Assembly (NCBI GenBank): GCA_963169175.1 | Contig: CAUJFK010000203.1 | Location: forward strand, 1-10,449 | Length of the DNA stretch: 10,449 nt | Direction of reading: 5' to 3' | Origin: Acidobacteriota bacterium | Lineage (GTDB): Bacteria > Acidobacteriota > Blastocatellia > Pyrinomonadales > Pyrinomonadaceae | Shown here: one piece after another, positions 1-5,963 of the stretch | Layout of the letters: each line of letters begins with the position of its first letter | Position numbering within the stretch: position 1 is the stretch's first letter | The notes under the pieces: model-generated | Seen by the model: the letters and a program-made list of their open reading frames with translations, nothing else | Database searches by the model: none | Told to the model about the DNA's origin: nothing | Translations under genes and position numbers: made by a program

Positions 1-446
1 TGAAGGCCGGCCGGGACGGGCAGCTCATCCAGTTTATATGAAACACACGCGGCCAGGCTCCGTACTACCGCGCCCGGCAGATCGGTGCATTCGCTACACA
101 ACACGGCGTGCCGCTCCCAGCGGTGAAAGACCGCCGCGGGCACAAAGCCGTCAAGATAGTCGGTCAGGTAATTTTCAAATTCTTCGCACGCCATTGCCGA
201 CTGCGGCATTGTGCTGTCCAGAATTCGGGCCTCGAGCCGTGTCAGCGGCATGGCAGGCTCGGCAAGGCCATGGCAAACTTCCAGTGAGGCCTTTACCTCG
301 TTCAGCAGCGAATGGCACAGCGGGCAGCTCATCGCGTGGGCCGCGATCGACTTGTGCATTGCAGTCTCGAGCGTCTTGTCGAGATAATCGGTCAACAGTT
401 CTTCGAAGACCGTGCAGTTAATTAAATTTTCGTTCTCATACCGCAT
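1..446 (-). CDS. Putative anti-sigma factor with two zf-HC2 modules (3' end outside window)
   Basis: The frame is open from an ATG at 446 to the left edge (148 codons) with no stop. AAGGGG lies 9 nt before the ATG, and the frame upstream is closed by a TGA. Two cysteine/histidine modules are visible: C11, H37, C41, C44 and C87, H113, C117, C120. Each has the spacing C-x25-H-x3-C-x2-C, and each carries LTDYLD at the equivalent place. This is the zf-HC2 (anti-sigma zinc finger) signature, here duplicated in tandem. Proteins of this family bind and inhibit a cognate ECF sigma factor, often in response to redox or envelope stress. The gene lies 89 nt downstream of an ECF sigma gene on the same strand, so that sigma is the inferred partner. 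No membrane segment appears in the visible part; one could follow beyond the edge. Family assignment is firm, the partner is inferred. Confidence 0.82.
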   Translation of the reverse strand, partial: MRYENENLINCTVFEELLTDYLDKTLETAMHKSIAAHAMSCPLCHSLLNEVKASLEVCHGLAEPAMPLTRLEARILDSTMPQSAMACEEFENYLTDYLDGFVPAAVFHRWERHAVLCSECTDLPGAVVRSLAACVSYKLDELPVPAGL

Positions 447-535
447 AAACTTGAACCCCTTGAACAATAGGTTTTTTAGGTGACGCTTCTTTCAGGCCGT
501 ATTTGCCCTTCGGGGTACGACAGGCTGTTGGCCCG

Positions 536-1165
536 TTATATCGTCACAACTCTCATCCTCCTCAGGATCTTCGCAAGCTCAATGCGCCCGCGGTTAATTC
601 TCGATTTCACCGTTCCCTCCGGTATCTGCAGCACATCTACTATTTCCTGATACGACATCTCTTCGATATCACGCAGGATCACGCAGGTTTTCAGGTCCGG
701 CGGCAGTTTGTCGATGCCTTCCTGCACACGGGCGGCAAGCTCGCGGCGTTCCATTTCCTTTTGGGCGGAATTGCCGACGGCCCGCAGGTGATAGGAATGA
801 TCATCGACAGCATCGGCCATCGAATTCTGCGGATTTCGCTGCCGGTGGCGGTAATCGTCAATTATCAAATTCCTGGCCAGCCGCATCAGCCAATTTGAAA
901 GATCGCCCTGCTTCGCATCGTACTGGTCGAGCGTACGGTAGATGCGGATAAAGACCTCCTGTGTAAGGTCTTCGGCGGCTTCGGGGCTTGAAGTGAAGCG
1001 ATAGGCAAGGTTGAAGATCCGCCGCGAATAGCCCGATACGATCTCCTCCCACGCCACGCCGTCACCGGTACGCGCACGCCGTACGAGTTCCGCACCATTG
1101 ATCTCACTCACAGCCTTTGCAGCTTCCAATCGAGTGTCTCCCCGAAAACTTTCCGCCAATCTCAC
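536..1165 (-). CDS. ECF-type RNA polymerase sigma factor (RpoE-like, sigma-70 family)
   Basis: The product has the two-domain ECF layout. Sigma region 2 spans roughly residues 45-111 and includes DLTQEVFIRIY and NWLMRLARNLIIDDYRHR. A linker of about 35 residues follows, then region 4 at roughly 145-203 with the helix-turn-helix MSYQEIVDVLQIPEGTVKSR. At 209 residues it is of normal size for the class. It directs RNA polymerase to a stress or envelope regulon that cannot be named from sequence alone. The longest frame begins with GTG at 1165, which lacks a Shine-Dalgarno sequence. A TTG at 1129 sits 8 nt after GGGGAG and may be the true start (197 residues). A GTG at 1111 is a third option. It heads an operon with the zf-HC2 gene downstream. 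A sigma-E-like promoter upstream suggests autoregulation. Confidence 0.93.
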   Translation of the reverse strand: MRLAESFRGDTRLEAAKAVSEINGAELVRRARTGDGVAWEEIVSGYSRRIFNLAYRFTSSPEAAEDLTQEVFIRIYRTLDQYDAKQGDLSNWLMRLARNLIIDDYRHRQRNPQNSMADAVDDHSYHLRAVGNSAQKEMERRELAARVQEGIDKLPPDLKTCVILRDIEEMSYQEIVDVLQIPEGTVKSRINRGRIELAKILRRMRVVTI

Positions 1166-1480
1166 CAGCCGGCGATCCGGCCCTGTCGAAGTTTGATTAC
1201 GAGCCGCTAAAGCGAAAAGTTCCCAATAAATAACAAGTTATTCGCGTAATCGCAGGTTGCGGCTTTGCCACAAGGAATTCCCAAGCCTGAGCCTTGACCA
1301 CGAAATTGACGAAAAGCAGGCACTATGGCCCGCGAAACAACTTCCATACTGGAAATGAGCCTACTTTGAACAAGCCTGAACACCTCCGGCCGATTTATAC
1401 TTTTTAGGAAATGAGCTATTCTTCAAGTTTGCGTCGCCCCGGGTTTGGGGACTTAAATTAGGCATTTTTATCATATTCTA
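1166..1480. other. Divergent intergenic region between the sigma operon and the membrane-protein gene
   Basis: This 315-nt spacer separates divergent genes. Apart from the sigma-E-like promoter at 1197-1223, the only suggestive element is an AT-rich TATACT at 1396-1401 on the plus strand, which could be a -10 box. No convincing -35 lies 16-18 nt upstream. No conserved coding frame, tRNA-like fold or strong terminator was seen. Confidence 0.5.
1197..1223 (-). promoter_or_regulatory. Candidate ECF-type promoter of the sigma/anti-sigma operon
   Basis: Read on the minus strand, GGAACTTTT (1223-1215) matches the -35 consensus of sigma-E-type ECF promoters. It is followed by CGTAA (1201-1197), with 15 nt between GGAACTT and CGTAA. 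The expected transcription start near 1190 is 25 nt before the GTG at 1165 and about 60 nt before the better-supported TTG at 1129. ECF sigma factors commonly transcribe their own operon, so the position is what autoregulation would require. The match is by eye only. Confidence 0.5.
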
Positions 1481-2551
1481 TTGCGTCCGTATCTCAAATA
1501 CATAGTTCTTATACTCCTAACGGCCCTTATCTTCTGGTATGTCGGCCGTAATCTTGACTGGGCTGAGGTGTCCGAGAGCGTGAAGCGGGCCGACAAATGG
1601 TATCTCTGTGCGGCCGTTCTGATCATTTGCGCGGGCTATCTGCTTCGTGCGATCAGGTGGCAGGTGCTGCTTTCTCCGATCACAAAGGCAGGACTAAGAG
1701 AACTTTTTGCTACCACAACGGTCGGATTTGCCGCTATTTTCCTGATCGGCCGTGCGGGCGAGATCCTGCGGCCGATGTGGCTGCCGATGCTCGACAAGCG
1801 TGTTCGCCCGAGCGCAGCTCTTGTGACGATCGGGATGGAGCGTTTGTTCGACCTAACGTCGCTGATCGCTTTCTTTTCCATTAGTTTGATCTGGTTCCAA
1901 CTTCGCGGCGGGCACGAATCTGAGTACGCCTATATCAGGCTTGTGGGCAATTTGCTACTGGCCGGTGCGGTCGGGTTCATCATCTTTCTGCTGATCTATA
2001 AATGGAGGGCGCAGCTGATCATCGCTTGGTTTGAGCGGATCACCGCCGGCAGGTTCATTCCGTCTCGTATCCGGTTGACGCTTATCAGCCTGATGAGGCA
2101 GTTGGAAAGATCGCTCGAAATATTAAAGAACGGCCGGGCATTATTCTGGACAACATTCTGGACGGTCTCACTCTGGTTTGCGATCTCGCTGCCGACCTAT
2201 TTGGTGCTGCTGGCGTTTGGAATGCCGCTGAATTTTGTTGACTCTATTTTCGTGATGGGCGTTGCCGCAATGGGCTCGCTGGTACCGACACCGGGCGGTG
2301 CGGCCGGAGCATTCCACGCGGCAACGGCCGGAAGCTTGCTGCTGCTCGGCATTGACCGCGAGACCGCGTTTGCCGCGTCGATCCTTATGCACCTCGTGTA
2401 TTTTGCTCCGGCAGTTGTTTTCGGGCTATATTATCTTTTCCATGGCGAAATAAGCATCGAGCGATTTCGCAGTCTTTTATCCAGTGAACATGCCGTCGAA
2501 GAGATCGAGTCAGATTCGCCTGACTTTGAGAGCAAAGATCTTGAAAATTAA
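1481..2551 (+). CDS. Integral membrane protein, LPG_synthase_TM / UPF0104 (YbhN/AglD-like) family
   Basis: The 356-residue product is almost entirely hydrophobic, with about eight or nine predicted membrane spans (near residues 4-22, 41-58, 76-92, 124-141, 155-172, 222-246, 252-276 and 297-319). Family landmarks are RAIRW (56-60), GRAGEILRP (90-98), a GMER segment (118-121) and PTPGGAAGAFHAA (269-281). These match the membrane part of lysylphosphatidylglycerol synthases without the soluble aminoacyl-transferase domain. Related proteins are proposed lipid or lipid-linked-sugar flippases, or glycan-pathway helpers; the substrate here is unknown. The glutamate often seen after the PGG motif is replaced by Phe-His. 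The C-terminal 35 residues are acidic and probably cytoplasmic. The start is TTG at 1481 with no clear ribosome binding site; the frame upstream reaches a TAA within 10 codons. nrdR follows 35 nt downstream, probably cotranscribed. Confidence 0.87.
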   Translation: MRPYLKYIVLILLTALIFWYVGRNLDWAEVSESVKRADKWYLCAAVLIICAGYLLRAIRWQVLLSPITKAGLRELFATTTVGFAAIFLIGRAGEILRPMWLPMLDKRVRPSAALVTIGMERLFDLTSLIAFFSISLIWFQLRGGHESEYAYIRLVGNLLLAGAVGFIIFLLIYKWRAQLIIAWFERITAGRFIPSRIRLTLISLMRQLERSLEILKNGRALFWTTFWTVSLWFAISLPTYLVLLAFGMPLNFVDSIFVMGVAAMGSLVPTPGGAAGAFHAATAGSLLLLGIDRETAFAASILMHLVYFAPAVVFGLYYLFHGEISIERFRSLLSSEHAVEEIESDSPDFESKDLEN

Positions 2552-2586
2552 GAAAATTTGCTGATCTAAGCTGTCTTGAAAATATT

Positions 2587-3075
2587 ATGCGTTGCCCGTT
2601 TTGTGCACATCTTGAAGATAAGGTCGTCGATTCGCGTGAATCGAAGGATGGCGATTCGATCCGCAGGCGGCGCGAGTGCCTCGGGTGCGGCCGGCGATTT
2701 ACGTCGTATGAGCGGATAGACGAGATACCGTTCATGGTCGTCAAAAAGGATGGCCGACGAGAGTCGTTCGAACGAAGCAAGATCCTTGCGGGGCTTCTAA
2801 GGGCAAGCGAAAAACGGCCTATTTCTGTTAGCCAGCTTGAGGCGATCGCGGATGAGGCGGAAAAGAATGTTCAGGATTCGGCCGATCGTGAACTTGCGAC
2901 GACCGAGGTCGGAAAGCTGATAATGCGGCGGCTCAAGGCATTGGACAAGGTAGCCTACGTGCGGTTTGCTTCTGTTTATCTTGAGTTTGAAGATGTCTCG
3001 GAGTTTATGACCGAACTCAAAAATCTCGTCCAGGCACGCGACCGGACGGCGATAAAGAAAAAGCCAAAAAAATAA
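2587..3075 (+). CDS. nrdR: Transcriptional repressor NrdR
   Basis: This 162-residue protein has the full NrdR layout. An N-terminal zinc ribbon carries C3, C6, C31 and C34 (MRCPFC and CLGCGRRF) with the basic stretch RRRRE before the second cysteine pair. An ATP-cone domain runs from about residue 49 to 139 (PFMVVKKDGRRESF, then YVRFASVYLEF). NrdR senses ATP/dATP through the cone and represses ribonucleotide reductase genes at NrdR boxes. No nrd gene and no NrdR box are visible in this window. The ATG at 2587 gives the canonical MRCPFC start, although the ribosome binding site is weak. The lysine-rich C-terminus ends at a TAA (3073-3075) that also forms the outer edge of the inverted repeat that follows, so the repeat may have replaced the original stop. 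Confidence 0.97.
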   Translation: MRCPFCAHLEDKVVDSRESKDGDSIRRRRECLGCGRRFTSYERIDEIPFMVVKKDGRRESFERSKILAGLLRASEKRPISVSQLEAIADEAEKNVQDSADRELATTEVGKLIMRRLKALDKVAYVRFASVYLEFEDVSEFMTELKNLVQARDRTAIKKKPKK

Positions 3076-3405
3076 GTCTGTACCACCTCGCGTTAGAGCC
3101 TGTGTCAAAACTATTCTTAGCTGCGGAGCAGCGAAATAAGTGTAGCCCCAGGTGGAGCGAAGCGGAACCTGGGGTAAAGCGGCAAAAAGATCCGCAAGCC
3201 CACGTAGTGGGCGACAGAGAGGCATGTAATGCCTATTGCGTTCAATAATTTAACGAAAGTCTGCCGCCCGTTACACGGGCTTTGAGATTTAGACTCGATT
3301 AACCCCACGTTTCGCTTTGCTTCACGTGGGGCTACAAATATTCCGCTGCTCCGCAGCTTTTTTTGGGTTTTGACACCGGCTCTAACGCGGGGTGGTACTG
3401 ACTTA
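3073..3405. repeat. 333-bp palindromic (MITE-like) element with about 105-bp inverted arms and seven hairpins
   Basis: The left arm (3073-3178) and the reverse complement of the right arm (about 3300-3405) align along their whole length. Both start TAAGTC-W-GTACCACC, continue through CGCGTTAGAGCC and GTGTCAAAAC, then GCTGCGGAGCAGC, TGTAGCCCCA and a CCCC...GGGG hairpin. Hairpins in order are: 3120-3132 (loop GGA), 3146-3174, 3198-3212 (GCCCAC, loop GTA), 3220-3234 (AGGCAT, loop GTA), 3266-3280 (GCCCGT, loop TAC), 3303-3331 and 3345-3357. The three middle ones have perfect 6-bp stems and three-base loops. No plausible protein is encoded. The layout suggests a non-autonomous mobile repeat or composite REP-like cluster between convergent nrdR and pgsA. 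It may also act as a bidirectional transcription barrier. Confidence 0.8.
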
Positions 3406-3440
3406 GCGGCACCCACCCGCTAACGTGGGGTGTTTCTGAC
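3406..3440 (-). repeat. Extra copy of the palindromic element's terminal motif, overlapping the pgsA 3' end
   Basis: On the minus strand, the 21 nt at 3440-3420 match the terminal motif of the neighbouring element (minus strand 3402-3382) at 18 of 21 positions and share GTCAG, CACCCC and CGTTAG. Downstream bases extend it into a short hairpin (CACCC, then GGGTG). The final TAG of the motif is exactly the pgsA stop codon, and the last six PgsA residues (VRNTPR) are encoded by it. This looks like a minimal relative of the larger element. Confidence 0.65.
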
Positions 3441-4112
3441 CTTTTCCCGCATGAAGAATGAGAAGTAATCGTACATCGACCAGATCGAGGTGATAACGGC
3501 GACCCACAATGCTCCGCGTCCGACGAGATAGCCAAAGACCTTCCAATCGTTAAGCGTTGTTGACAGCCGCACGAGGTTCGCAAACGCGGTCCTTACTTCC
3601 TCGACCTCCCAAAATCTGAACGCGGGATAATCCTGGCCAAAATTCGATACCGGCGGATTTCCGGCCGCCGCTGCCACCAGCAGGGCAACGATCGCAACGC
3701 ACTGCGCCCACATTTTCAGCTTGCCGATGCTCTGTGCCTGGATGATTATCCCTTCACCGGCGGCAACGGCCCGAAGGCCGGTTACGATAAACTCGCGGCC
3801 GAGAATAATGACCACGGCCCAGGACGGAGCAAGATGTTTTTCGACCAGCACGATCAAGGCCGCCGAAACGAGCAGCTTGTCCGCGATCGGATCGAGAAAT
3901 TTTCCAAGGGTCGAAACCTGATTCCGCCGCCGGGCGAGATGGCCGTCAAGAATGTCGGTCAGTGACGCGATCAGAAAGACAATTATTGCAAGAACATAAC
4001 CGCTCATCCCGAACCACGTTTCGGCCACAGGCGTCAGAAGAACGACGACCAGAAGCGGGACGATAACAATACGGGCCAGGGTTATGTAATTCGGAAGGTT
4101 CACCGGTTTCAC
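3420..4112 (-). CDS. pgsA: CDP-diacylglycerol--glycerol-3-phosphate 3-phosphatidyltransferase
   Basis: PgsA makes phosphatidylglycerophosphate from CDP-diacylglycerol and glycerol-3-phosphate, the committed step to phosphatidylglycerol and cardiolipin, in the cytoplasmic membrane. The CDP-alcohol phosphotransferase motif is complete: D53, D56, G57, A60, R61, G70, D74 and D78 (starting DILDGHLARRR). The PgsA-type GREFIVTGLR (105-114) and a GKLKMWAQ segment (130-137) follow. Membrane spans are evident near 12-28, 38-52, 80-92, 98-112, 136-150 and 200-220. At 230 residues it is longer than usual (about 180-200). The excess is a segment around 152-195 before the last span. Start is GTG at 4112; a GTG three codons later is an alternative, and neither has a clear ribosome binding site. 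Its last codons and stop lie in a repeat motif. It is convergent with nrdR. Confidence 0.95.
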   Translation of the reverse strand: MKPVNLPNYITLARIVIVPLLVVVLLTPVAETWFGMSGYVLAIIVFLIASLTDILDGHLARRRNQVSTLGKFLDPIADKLLVSAALIVLVEKHLAPSWAVVIILGREFIVTGLRAVAAGEGIIIQAQSIGKLKMWAQCVAIVALLVAAAAGNPPVSNFGQDYPAFRFWEVEEVRTAFANLVRLSTTLNDWKVFGYLVGRGALWVAVITSIWSMYDYFSFFMREKVRNTPR

Positions 4113-4171
4113 AACAGTGTACGTTGTGGCCGGATAAACTTCAAGAAAGTTGGTCGGGGAGGAAAGGTTAG

Positions 4172-4199
4172 AGGTTTACACCGCAAAGAGGAAGAAAGG
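4172..4199 (-). repeat. Degenerate inverted relative of the structured repeat
   Basis: Read on the minus strand this segment gives CTTTCTTCCTC, then TTTGCGGTGTAAACC. The plus-strand repeat core at 4267-4298 reads CTTTCTTTCCTC, six extra bases, then TTCGGTGGTAAACC. The two therefore form an imperfect inverted pair about 70 bp apart and could fold into a larger hairpin in the leader region of pgsA. The phrase resembles widespread intergenic repeats containing TTTGCGGTG, from general knowledge only. Confidence 0.4.
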
Positions 4200-4227
4200 A
4201 GAAGCGAATCGCTGAAAAGAACCCATG

Positions 4228-4387
4228 ACATACGCACAGTGGGAGCCGAGTCCTGTTCATCTTATTCTTTCTTTCCTCATCTTATTCGGTGGTAAACCGT
4301 AACCAACCACCGAATAAGATGAAGGAGATCAGAATTTCGGACCACGAACATCCCATCAGAGCTATCTTAAAGCTTTTCAAACATCCT
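4228..4387 (+). repeat. Structured dispersed repeat, copy 1 (possible small RNA)
   Basis: This segment aligns with 10097-10269. The best core is TATTCTTTCTTT, a TTCGGTGG stem arm, CCGAA, AGATGAAGGAGATC and GAATTT; similarity continues through CATCA and ends at ACATCCT. A perfect 16-bp stem (4278-4293 with 4306-4321) closes a 12-nt loop. Flanking CCT and AGGA can extend it with a bulge, burying the AAGGAG sequence. A second small hairpin (4358-4363 with 4371-4376, one G-U pair) is followed by TTTTC, which looks like a weak intrinsic terminator. It lies in the 303-nt spacer between DUF1501 and pgsA, opposite in strand to both. The rest of the spacer (4113-4171 and 4388-4415) shows nothing recognisable. 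Confidence 0.6.
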
Positions 4388-4415
4388 CTTCTGACATTGC
4401 GGCTCACGGGCTGCG

Positions 4416-5960
4416 TTACGGCAGGAAGCCGAGCTGCGGGAATGTCCCGGTCGCAAAGTTATCCAGATTTGGAAACACCGTTTCCAGCGTTGCCGGGTCC
4501 TGCGGAAGGCCAAACCATTTGGCAAGCACCGCGGCATATTGGTCAACCGATGTTGTCGGTATCCAGCGTCCTCGCGGGTTGCCGCCCGAGTCGGTATCGT
4601 CCGGCCCGCCCATCGTGAGCGTTGGGTAGTAGTTGCCGCCGCCGTCCGGCCGCAGACTGCCGTAAAAGTTGCCGCCGACCACCGAGCCGCCCATGACGAA
4701 CATATGATTCCCCCAGGCGTGGTCCGTACCAACCGTGCCGCCCGTACCTGATGGCTGGAACGTTCGGCAGAAATCGGAGAGCGTGAACAACGTCACGTCA
4801 TTCTGAATGCCCTGGAAGACCATTTCGTCCCAGAAACCGCGCATCGCCTGGCTAACCTGGGTTATCAGGCTCGACTGGTTCGCGAGCTGGTTCGTATGCG
4901 TGTCAAAGCCGCCGATCTGCACGTAGAAGATCTGGCGGTTGACATTCAATTGATCACGGTTCTTGATCAAACGGGCAACCTGACGAAGTTGACGGCCCAA
5001 AGTCGTGTTTGGAAAACGTCCTTCGGGAGTAGTGTCCTGGCCGGTTGCAAGGGCGCTGTTCGCCTGCATCGCCAGGTCCGTTACATGGCTGGCGGCCGAT
5101 ATGTAGCTCGAACTTAGGTCCTGTGCCCGAAGAGCATTAAATGCGTTCAGCCGGGCCAGCGTCGATCCTGTCGGGTTTGTGCCAAAACCCGCGGGATTCA
5201 GTACGGTCGTCAGGTTGTTGGTGCCGGCGTTCGCATCGTTCTCCGCCGCTGAGATCGCCAACGGCAGGGTCGATTGTCCCGCAGTGAAAAGCTGGGCACC
5301 GGCGATCGACGTTATCATCGGCACAAGAGCGTTCGGGTTTAGCCCTGGGGTCAATTCATCAGAGATCCTTCCGCCCCAGCCGGTAAACGCCTCGGTCAGC
5401 GAGTTGCTGGTCTGTGCCTGCGTTACCTGATCGGAGTGCGAGAATAGCTGATACGGCTTTTTGAATTGAGAGCTTTGATATTGGGCCTTTGTCAGAGGCC
5501 GAACAAGGTTGCCGACATTGACGACCGCCGCCAGTTTTCCCTGTGCCCACAGATCGTGAATGCCGTTGTTCACGATCGAAGTGCCGTTCTGCGTCATTGC
5601 CCCGAAATTCGGGTGCAGGCCATAGCTAAGGCCGCCAAGTCTCGGCACCGAAATAGGAAGCAGGGAAGCCTGCGGAACGGCAAGCGTTGAAGCGGACCGG
5701 GCGTTCGCATAGGTCGTGTAATTACTGATCGCTGCATCACCATGATTCGGGATTATCATGTTATTCCCGTCATTGCCGCCCGACCAGAACAGCAGAACGA
5801 GGGCCTTGTAGTTTGCACCGCCCGCCGTCTTGTTGTTGTCGATCGCCTTCTGGGCCATGATGTTCATCACGCCCATGTGGTGCATCTGTGTAGCGAGGCC
5901 GACCATGCCGAGGGCGCATCCGCCTGACTTTTTTAAAAATTCGCGTCTTGATTCTTTCAT
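4416..5960 (-). CDS. DUF1501 family protein with Tat signal
   Basis: The 514-residue product opens with a twin-arginine signal, SRREFLKKSGG (4-14), then a hydrophobic stretch, so export in folded form by the Tat system is predicted. DUF1501 landmarks are KALVLLFWSGGNDGNNMIIP (52-71), YVQIGGFDTHTNQ (346-358), TLSDFCRTFQPSG (393-405) and GTDHAWGNHMFVMGG (411-425). The family belongs to the alkaline-phosphatase/sulfatase-like fold. The Asp and His residues in GGFDTH and DHAWG are plausible metal ligands, but no substrate is established. ATG at 5960 is preceded by AGAGGT with 5-nt spacing. That Shine-Dalgarno overlaps the last codons of the DUF1800 gene, whose stop is 3 nt away, so translational coupling is likely. 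Such pairs are common in Acidobacteriota, Planctomycetes and Proteobacteria and are thought to act together outside the cytoplasm. Confidence 0.94.
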   Translation of the reverse strand: MKESRREFLKKSGGCALGMVGLATQMHHMGVMNIMAQKAIDNNKTAGGANYKALVLLFWSGGNDGNNMIIPNHGDAAISNYTTYANARSASTLAVPQASLLPISVPRLGGLSYGLHPNFGAMTQNGTSIVNNGIHDLWAQGKLAAVVNVGNLVRPLTKAQYQSSQFKKPYQLFSHSDQVTQAQTSNSLTEAFTGWGGRISDELTPGLNPNALVPMITSIAGAQLFTAGQSTLPLAISAAENDANAGTNNLTTVLNPAGFGTNPTGSTLARLNAFNALRAQDLSSSYISAASHVTDLAMQANSALATGQDTTPEGRFPNTTLGRQLRQVARLIKNRDQLNVNRQIFYVQIGGFDTHTNQLANQSSLITQVSQAMRGFWDEMVFQGIQNDVTLFTLSDFCRTFQPSGTGGTVGTDHAWGNHMFVMGGSVVGGNFYGSLRPDGGGNYYPTLTMGGPDDTDSGGNPRGRWIPTTSVDQYAAVLAKWFGLPQDPATLETVFPNLDNFATGTFPQLGFLP

Positions 5961-5963
5961 ATT

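Noticed and set aside
38..421. Plus-strand open frame at the left edge
   Set aside because: It is opposite the minus-strand frame that contains two clear zf-HC2 modules; its own product is low-complexity, Arg/Ser/Pro-rich and has no domain.
1366..1401. Sigma-70-type promoter (TTGAAC ... TATACT) for the membrane-protein gene
   Set aside because: The spacing is 24 nt, well outside 16-18; only the TATACT part is suggestive.
2385..2780. Minus-strand open frame overlapping the membrane protein and nrdR
   Set aside because: It overlaps two genes with clear family motifs, and its product shows no recognisable feature.
3198..3280. CRISPR-like series of short palindromes
   Set aside because: The three hairpins share loop size, not sequence; there are no direct repeats with uniform spacers and no cas genes.
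3117..3416. Minus-strand open frame through the palindromic element
   Set aside because: It is composed of inverted-repeat sequence and hairpins; the frame is a by-product of the repeat, not a gene.
4319..4618. Small protein starting at the ATG inside the structured repeat (MKEIRISDHE...)
   Set aside because: The matching ATG in the other copy (10199) meets a TGA after seven codons, so the frame is not conserved; the longer frame also runs into the 3' end of the DUF1501 gene on the opposite strand.
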